From: Scolanthus callimorphus | Lineage: Eukaryota > Cnidaria > Anthozoa > Actiniaria > Edwardsiidae | Assembly (NCBI GenBank): GCA_033964015.1 | Contig: CM066916.1 | Coordinates: 30,831,404-30,895,403 of the forward strand | Reading direction: 5' to 3' | DNA length: 64,000 nt | Shown here: piece by piece, positions 56,104 to 64,000 of the stretch | How the letters are laid out: every line of letters starts with the position of its first letter | How positions within the stretch are numbered: the first letter of the stretch is position 1 | The notes under the pieces: model-generated | Seen by the model: the letters and a program-made list of their open reading frames with translations, nothing else | What the model was told of the DNA's origin: nothing | The model's database searches: none | Translations under genes and position numbers: made by a program

Positions 56104-57018
56104 GATTTGTTTTTCAGAAAGAGCTGAAGAAATATCAGCAGCCCTCGCCCTGTCCTTTAACTCTTCACTGTTCGAGATGTTTTATCTGATCAATAAGTAA
56201 TGAAGTTATCGCCTTGATTAGTAGACGTTTAATGCCGTTACCGATGAACAATGTGTTCCCGCTGCACTCCGCGCATTTCCTGAAAAAGTCATAGAAACTG
56301 CACGCTGCGCATAGATCATTGTTTACTCAGATAACATTATCGAGCTAACGGTGAATTATTTCGGTGTTTTATGCTCACGGCTAGTCCAATTGAAACCCCC
56401 CACACAGATTTGCGAGAAGAGATTTTCAAAAGGTGTTTTCGTGAATAGTTATTACGGAATACTTACACTTTTTTTGGCAATGTGCTTAAGAATTTAGGAA
56501 TAACAGATTTACATTATGATGATATAATAAAAAATAACACACTTTGGGACTAATATTAGCGAATGTATACTTTTTGTGCACTGAAATCCTTCCTACCGAA
56601 TCGCTCTGCGATCAGAGATTTAGGGGTAATTATGTTGGTACTTACATTTGTAAGTACATTTTCGAAATCGCAAAGAAATATGTAATTCTTATAAAAAGTA
56701 TGACTTTCCTTGAACATAATCAAATATAATAATAATAACTACACTGAATTTTATTTTTATAGCCCTGATTTAGAAATTCTAAAATATCTTCAAATCGGGC
56801 TTGTAGAATTTAGTCAATTCGGCTACACGGAGGCAATCAGTCAATCTTGAGGTACCTTAGAGGATTTATTGAAAAAATATCGTTACAGCCTGAAACTGGG
56901 GAATTGATGTTATTACGAATTTCGTTGTAAATTGAATATACATATCAAAAATTGAAGTTGTTGAAAATTTGTTCTGTATTTTATATATAATGTTAGAGAA
57001 TATATAGTATATCTTCCG
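56104..57018. other. Upstream region of PAN-EGF-discoidin gene
   Basis: AT-rich unique sequence. Presumably carries the promoter of the minus-strand gene, but no clear element was seen. Confidence 0.4.
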
Positions 57019-58845
57019 TGCCTGAAATTCGCAATAAATTTGTTGCAAATTTCAAAGCACAGGTATATTATAGTTGTGCATGAAATTCGCAATAAATTTG
57101 TGGCAAATTTCAAAGCACAAGTATATTATAGTTGTGCATGAAATTCGCAATAAATTTGTGGCAAATTTCAAAGCACAAGTATAATGGTGTTGTGCATGAA
57201 ATTCGCAATAAATTTGTGGCAAATTTCAAAGCACAAGTATATTATAGTTGTACATGAAATTCGCAATAAATTTGTGGCAATTTTAGGAGCACAAATATAA
57301 TATAATGGTGAATGAAATTCGCAATCAATTTGTGGCAATTTTAGGAGCACAAATATAATATAATGGTGCATGAAATTCGCAATAAATTTGTGGCAAATTT
57401 CAAAGCACAAGTGAAATTCGCAATAAATTTGTGGCAAATTTCAAAGCACAAAGATAATATAGTGGTGAATGAAATTCGCAATACATTTGTGGCAAATTTC
57501 AAAGCACAAGTATATTATATTTGTGCATGAAATTCGCAATCAATTTGTGGCAATTTTAGGAGCACAAATATAATATAATGGTGCATGAAATTCGCAATAA
57601 ATTTGTGGCAATTTTAGGAGCACACATATAAAAATGATGGTAAATGAAATTCGCAATAAATTTGTGGCAAATTTCAAAGCACAAGTATATTATAGTTGTG
57701 CATAAAATTCGCAATAAATTTGTGGCAATTTTAGGAGCACACATATAAAAATGATGGTAAATGAAATTCGCAAAAAATTTGTGGCAAATTTCAAAGCACA
57801 AGTATATTATAGTCGTGCATAAAATTCGCAATAAATTTGTGGCAATTTTAGGAGCACACATATAAAAATGATGGTAAATGAAATTCGCAATAAATTTGTG
57901 GCAAATTTCACAGTACAGGTATATTAAAGTCGTGCATGAAAATCGCAATAAATTTGTGGCAATTTTAACTGCATAAGTAATGGTGCCTGAAATTCGCAAT
58001 AAATGTGTTGCAAATTTCACAGCTAAATTATACTGTAGTGGTGCATGAAATTTGCACTAAATTTGCGGCAAATTTTACACCACTGTAGTGGTGCCTGAAA
58101 TCGCAATAAAGTTGCTGCAATTTTAATAGCACAAGGTTTGTATAATGGTGCATAAATTTGCAATAAATTTGTGGCAAATTCCACAGTACGGATATATTAT
58201 AGTCGTGCATGAAAATCGCAATAAATTTGTCGCAATTTTCACTGCATAAGTAATGGTGCCTGAAATTTGCTATAAATGTGTGGCAAATTTCACAGCAAAA
58301 GTATACTGTAGTGGTGCATGAAATTTGCAATAAATTTGCGGCAAATTTTACAGCACAATTTGTTATATTGGTGCCTGATATCTCCCTAAATTGGACTACC
58401 CTATACGGGAATGCTCTGCCCGAAAGGGGTGGGTTTTTAAGCTGGAGGTACAAGAAAGGGGTAGGGTTTTCAGGCTGGGTATAAGAAAGGGGTAGGGTTT
58501 TCAGGCTGGACTGGGTATAAAAACAGTAGGGAAAATTGTAATTTTGGTATAAAAAGGGTCTGTATTTCACCGGTTTTTCACCCGCAACGCCAGAGCAAAA
58601 CCGTTTCTTTTTTAACAGAGCACAAAGCCGATTTTTCAGGCTTGGTATAAGAAAGGGGTACCTTTTTCGGCTTTGGTATAAGAAAGGGGTACCTTTTTTG
58701 CTCAGAAATTGGTATAAAGAAGGGTAAGGGGTCCAGAATCTGGGCATCCCCGTATAAAAGTTTTGGGAGTAACCCCCTAGCAAATTTCAAAGCACAATTA
58801 TATTGTAATGTGCTTGAAATTCGCATTTAATTAGCTGCATTTTTC
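57019..58845 (+). repeat. 58-bp satellite array, left arm
   Basis: More than 20 copies of a unit whose core is 'gaaattcgcaataaatttgt' plus 'ggcaaatttcaaagcac'. Start-to-start spacing is 58 bp over several consecutive units, with some deleted units. An unrelated block (58385-58780) built of 'ggtataagaaaggggta' repeats interrupts the array before its last unit. Confidence 0.95.
58385..58780. repeat. Short-unit repeat block inside the satellite
   Basis: At least five copies of 'tataagaaaggggta' with intervening 'ttttcaggct' or 'tttttcgg'. The minus strand is open for about 250 codons because of this repetition; I do not regard it as a gene. Confidence 0.75.
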
Positions 58846-60527
58846 TCCAGGGCATAACCCCTCCCGTGGAATCCGATCCCCTGGAAAAAAATCTTCCATA
58901 GGTACTCGATGCATTTTTTATAAATTCAATCAACCATTATGGCGCGAAACAAAGGAATATACATTTTTCCAAAATGGCCGCCGCAAATTCATATGTCTTA
59001 AGGGACCGGTCATAAATTAGAGGGGGGGGGGGACTATTTTTATTTTGGTCTACATGTTTTTGGGAAGCCCTCCCCTGACAAGATGTACGAAAAATGTTGA
59101 CCCTCCCAAATGCGGTGGCATATTTAATGATGACCCCCCTTATTCACTTGATATAGATTTGCAAAATATAGACATTTTTATAAGTTGTTTAAATCTACTT
59201 TTCATGTTATAATAGCAGTGCAAGATTTGAAGTCTGTCCTACCCGAAAGTTACTTTTACATATAGACATGTAAATAGTATGTTGCTTAAATTCCAGATAA
59301 TAAAAAAACTCAAAAACTGGGGGGGGGGGGGGGGGGGGGGGGGCACAACACATCAGCAACTCAAGGAAATTTAAAATTGTCTTGTGGGCGAAGCGCGCCG
59401 GAAATTTTGAGCCCAGCATGTGAAATTTCCGCATGATTGGGGGAACTTTGATATGCAGGGTGCAAAATCGGGAGTTTTAAGGAATGATTGGGGGGAAAAC
59501 TGGTCCTATAAGCCCTACGGCCATGTATTACCCAAACAACGTTTGCGTAAAAAGTAATGACCCTCCCTTTATCATTTGCACCAAATTTTTGACTTTCCCT
59601 TTTTCACCAGCATGAAAATTACAGGCCCTCCCCATATTTGCACCAGCCCTCCTCCCTCTAATTTATGACCGGTCCCTAAAGAAGGTCTGTCCGTGATAAT
59701 GTTTTGATTCTGTTGAGGTTCTAAAATACTCCTAGAAACTTTAAAAGTACAATTCATCAAAAGCCAATAGAAAGGTAAGATTTCTAACGAAAACTTGAAA
59801 AGGTGGCTAAATTTAGAAAGAAATCGACTTCAACTTCAATCCTCCCTCAAAAGTCATATGGTCGCCTCCTCATCACGAACAACGCGTTGCGGTAATATCG
59901 AGTAAACGAAATAGCTTCGACTACATTATGTGCTTGTTGCTAGTTTTCGAATTACGAATACAAACAGTGCCTGTTTGCTGTGCGATAAGTGGGAGGGGAC
60001 ATACATGGCAAATGAACCATATAAATCAAATCACAACAGCACACACAGGTATAGAGCCTCGTAACATTCGGTACCAGGAAGAGTTTTAAAAATAGCGACT
60101 GTATCGGAAGTGCAGAGCGCATGACATCCGGTGTGAGAAAATCTCAATCTTATTATTGCTTATCTATAAATTTAATCGAACTAGTGGTGTACCTGTCCCA
60201 GATAGGTAAAAGTAATAAGTCGTTACTTAGTTTAGAGATAACAAATGCAGTGTTTCAAAATTTGTCTTCTGTCAAAATTGCGAAAAGAGCATTAGCGTTG
60301 ATTGATTTAAATTTGATTAGTATACTTTATCCAATTAACAGCTTTTTACAGTGCTGCGCTGTAACTGGTAAACCGTGAACACCCAACAAATGTTCTTTTA
60401 GGTTTTCAACTAACCCTATTTTCTGAAGATTTTTATTTTCTTGACTTTTTCCCACAAAAATTAAAAGAGAGGACAAGGAAAACCTTTCCTTATTGACCAG
60501 GCGGGAAAACTCAAGGACTATATAATA
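58846..60527. other. Core between the two inverted satellite arrays
   Basis: Contains the inverted-repeat element at 58998-59680 and about 0.85 kb of AT-rich sequence with no recognisable protein. Confidence 0.5.
58998..59680. mobile_element. MITE, 683 bp, with a 25-base G run
   Basis: Ends 'ttaagggaccggtcataaat' and 'atttatgaccggtcccta' are inverted copies. The G run is at 59319-59343. No coding content. Confidence 0.78.
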
Positions 60528-61425
60528 TTTTGTGCTTTGAAATTTGCCACAAATTTATTGCGAATTTCATGCCCAACTATAATATACTTGTGCTGCTAAA
60601 TTTGCCGCAAATTTATTGCGAATTTCATGCACCACTATATTATCTTGTTATGCTAAATTTGCCACAAATTTATTGCGAATTTCATGCCCAACTATAATAT
60701 ACTTTTGCTTTGAAATTTGCCACAAATTTATTGCGAATTTCATTCACCACTATATAATATTTTGTGCTTTGAAATTTGCCACAAATTTATTGCGAATTTC
60801 ATGCCCAACTGTAATATACTTGTGCTGCTAAATTTGCCACTAATTTATTGCGAATTTCATGCACCACTATAATATACCTGTGCTTTGAAATTTGCCACAA
60901 ATTTATTGCGAATTTCATGGACCAGTATATTATAGTTTGTGCTCCTAAAATTGCCACAAATTTAGCCCAACTATAATATACTTGTGCTGCTAAATTTGCC
61001 ACAAATTTATTGCGAATTTCATGCACCACTATAATATAACCGTGCTTTGAAATTTGCCACAAATTTATTGCGAATTTCATGGACCAGTATATTATATTTT
61101 GTGCTCCTAAAATTGCCACAAATTTATTGCGAATTTCATGCACAACTATAATATACTTGTGCTTTGAAAATTGCCACAAATTTATTGCGAATTTCATGCA
61201 CAACTATAATATACCTGTGCTTTGAAATTTGCCACAAATTTATTGCGAATTTCATTCACTACTATATGTTATCTTTGTTATGCTAAATTTGCCACAAATT
61301 TATTGCGAATTTCATGGACCAGTATATTATATTTTTGCTTTGAAATTTGCCACAAATTTATGGCGAATTTCATGCATCAGTATATAATATGCTCTGTGAA
61401 ATTTGCCACAAATTTATAGCAACTC
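60528..61425 (-). repeat. 58-bp satellite array, right arm (inverted)
   Basis: About 15 copies of the reverse complement of the left-arm unit ('gccacaaatttattgcgaat' core), in the opposite orientation to 57019-58845. Confidence 0.95.
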
Positions 61426-64000
61426 CTACGGTATGTATATTATTCTTATTTCTTATACAGTTTTTGACAAATTTTGTATCGCATATGTATATAAACTTAA
61501 CAACGAATTTCGTAAATGTATAAACTCCGCTGAAACTGGGGTGAGAGTAAAAATAGGCATGGCCTGATTGTCACGTGATTGTAACTCCGATTTACCCAAC
61601 TCAGGCAGATTAATTAAGGCATGGGTCTCGTCATCTTTATCAAAAATGCGAGGGGTGGTCAAAGTGTTATTCATGATGTGTCTTGCTTCATGAAAGTTTT
61701 GATATTTGTTACTTTACATAAAATGATGACATCAGAGCTGACCTTGCGTGTGTGACATTTAACCTTCTGGTGTCACGCACGTATCCCTTCCATAATGTCA
61801 GTATGTTTGGCTTAAAAGTCTGAGTTGAAAACTCCAGTGAAACTAAACACCTTTTAGCTTTTAAGGTGGCGTACACCTATTCAAAGGCGAAACAACATAA
61901 AGGTTTAGACACCGAGTTTAGTCATAAAACGTTCCCCGATTAGTGTCATTTTTTGCCAGTCAATAAAACAACTATTCAGCTTTCCACTTGGTATCGTTTT
62001 CTTTGAATAAATTTAACCGATTTCTTGAAATCAGTGAATAGACAAAGTGGGGTAAAATTAAATATGGCCTCCTAGTTCTATAAAAACACGGCTAAGTCCC
62101 ACTTTTTTGGTCTTATACAGAAAGTCTACTACCCTTTTATGTGCCTGTGAAAGCAAATCGGAATCGAGTTCTTGGCAGGCGCGCAATGACTTCGACTAAA
62201 TCTAGTTATCGCAGATGCTTACATTTATTACAGGGCCCAATATTGGGGCTATTTTTAGAAATGAGTGCTTGTAATCTTCTTATCTTACCTGACATTTGAA
62301 GGCCTGATGCCCAAGGAAGTTTTTGCAAGGAAGTGCGCCAAGCTGAATGCTCTCCACCACAAAGTTCCTGATAGCTTGAAATGGAGGATTTTGTTTCACT
62401 TCTGAACTGAAATTATGCATCCTTTACCGATTTACCTCTTTGCTTAATTTCCAACTTTTCAGCTGAGATTTTCCTTTCCTGTTTCCTCTCACGGGAGTTT
62501 CAAATTTTCACGCCGGTACGCAATGTTGTGTTGAGTCGAAGCCATGCATTTTGGCTTTGGTTTGAGTTTAGTTAAGAATGAATTTTGAGGCCAAACGGCC
62601 TTCGCTTATTTCTCAACACCGTATTCGAGTTATTCACTAAAATTCGGTAAGGCAAAAGTACATCTATTCTATTATAAGGTGATAGCAATGCCCTCAAAAC
62701 TCCATCTGGATAAAAATAATAATAATAACTAGAAGTATCTGTTGAGATAGTGAGTGCTCGAGCGGAAAGCTACTCTCTCTTGAAAGTGTTTTGTTTCCAT
62801 CCTAGTGTATAAAAACTGAGTCGTCTGAATGTTGTGAACATTCCATGGAATTTAATAAATCATTCAACTGTATACATAATCAGGTTGTTGATTAGTATCT
62901 GAAGCCAGTGAAGGATGCCATAACATCAACAATTTGTAGCTGCTTCAGGAATGTTTCTAGAGTTCTCACAAACAGTCCAGAAAAAAGCACTCTTGTTACT
63001 ACTGAACTTGGGTCTGTTAAACAAAGTATTCTTTTATCATAGAATTTTACTCGTAACAATTGGACATAAACAGTTGATGCAACGTTTCTGCAGAGTGATT
63101 TGTATTAACATGTGAACATCTCCTGTGACTTCTGCTGCAGTTATCGAACTATAGGAGGGGTGTAGACACTTGCATGTTAAATATCAATGTATATGTATGT
63201 TTCTGGAATCAGGTTCGTGTGAATATAATTTCTAAAGCAGGATTTTCCATTGCAGTAGCTTCGTTTCCTGTTTTGGTAGAATATTCTAGCTGTGGGGCCA
63301 TTTTCTTGATTCAGTTTGTTCCAAGTAAATATTCTTTGAACTTGTAATGCATAAGATACTCTCTTTAACCAGTTTTTAGATATTGTTTGACCAAGTCAGT
63401 CATTTCTGTTCTTGAGATAATTATTCCCATAATAATAGACACTGGTGTCTTACAAATTAAAGCTTGGTGTCTTTTACACTCTGTAAAAGCTTCCAGATCC
63501 TCTGTTGATTGTCTTCATTCAAATAATTCTGTCACAATTTTTCATAATAATATAACAACGTGGCGCCTTGTTCCATAATTGTACAACAACTTCTTGTACA
63601 TATCAAATTTGTAAATGTTGATTGGAAGCAATGGTAACAGTTAACTTTGCCTCCTGTGACTGTTTTTTTTTCTCTCTCTCTCTGCCATGATAATAAACAG
63701 TGTCATTCCTTGATTTGTTGCTTGCTCACAGGGCACCAGTGTACTATACATGTCCAGTCTTGTTATCATTTTCCATAGGAAAAATTCACCATAGGAAAAA
63801 TTCAACTTGTGACCACTGCAGAGTATGTTGTTACGGATGGGGAGATTTGGTAAAACCAAACGTGTTGTGTTCGATGGCCACCGTCGGACTCGCAAATCGT
63901 CTTATTAGTCGTCGAGAAATCTGCTGTGAAAATGATCTCATACCAGTGAATAACATGCTTTGAAAGCTGTGATAGCTTTCAAGAATAGAACTAAAGTGAT
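61426..64000. other. Right end of window, no gene recognised
   Basis: AT-rich unique sequence. A possible plus-strand splice acceptor at 63730 (gctcacag) opens onto frames that run toward the window edge, but no domain is recognisable. Confidence 0.4.

Noticed and set aside
58028..58783. Minus-strand open frame of 251 codons
   Set aside because: It is made of the 'tataagaaaggggta' repeat block and satellite units; the apparent protein is repetition of the same short motif with no domain.
57019..61425. Regularly spaced repeats resembling a CRISPR array
   Set aside because: The spacers are themselves repeated, the unit is AT-rich and 58 bp, both orientations occur, and the DNA is eukaryotic.
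63738..63963. Possible exon at the right edge following an acceptor-like 'gctcacag'
   Set aside because: Two frames look equally open (one with CDHCRVCC, another with RFGKTKRVVFDGHRRTRKSS) and neither shows a known domain; the window ends before a decision can be made.

Overview
The window is animal nuclear DNA. Genes are split into short exons by GT-AG introns, coding density is low, and every intron and spacer is loaded with short fold-back transposons, SINEs and minisatellites. The domain content (a sperm-type Na+/H+ exchanger with voltage sensor and cyclic-nucleotide domain, secreted PAN/EGF/discoidin and PAN/C-type-lectin proteins, RERG-type small GTPases) together with the repeat style suggests a cnidarian, most likely an anthozoan. 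The species is an inference; the sequence does not prove it.

Layout. 1-870: 3' end of a non-LTR retrotransposon. 3584-20795 (minus strand): a complete 18-exon SLC9C gene that reads through in frame with matching splice phases (1203 codons before the stop). It has the exchanger core, a four-segment voltage sensor whose S4 carries six basic residues at every third position, a cyclic-nucleotide-binding domain, and a tail with RRKS-type kinase sites. 20920-25248: spacer with fold-back elements. 25249-37000 and 42480-49255 (plus strand): two Ras-like GTPase genes (211 and 226 aa). Their first three coding exons have identical lengths (91, 57, 74 bp) and phases, so they are a tandem duplicate. Both have Asp at the position of Ras codon 12 and Lys at the position of Ras codon 61. 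Inside the third intron of the first GTPase gene, on the opposite strand, sits a complete four-exon gene for a PAN plus C-type lectin protein (32117-35884). Between the GTPase genes is a 1.2 kb array of a 17-bp minisatellite. 51117-56103 (minus strand): a complete five-exon gene for a secreted PAN-EGF-discoidin (F5/8C) protein. 57019-61425: two arrays of a 58-bp satellite in opposite orientation around a unique core, like a very large fold-back element. 61426-64000: no gene recognised.

The genes are not an operon and need not work together. SLC9C would couple membrane voltage and cyclic nucleotides to proton export, classically in sperm flagella. The two secreted proteins are glycan- or matrix-binding extracellular proteins of a lineage-expanded type. 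The two GTPases are predicted to be poor at hydrolysing GTP. All exon models were built by eye from reading frame, splice signals and domain continuity; no transcript evidence was available.
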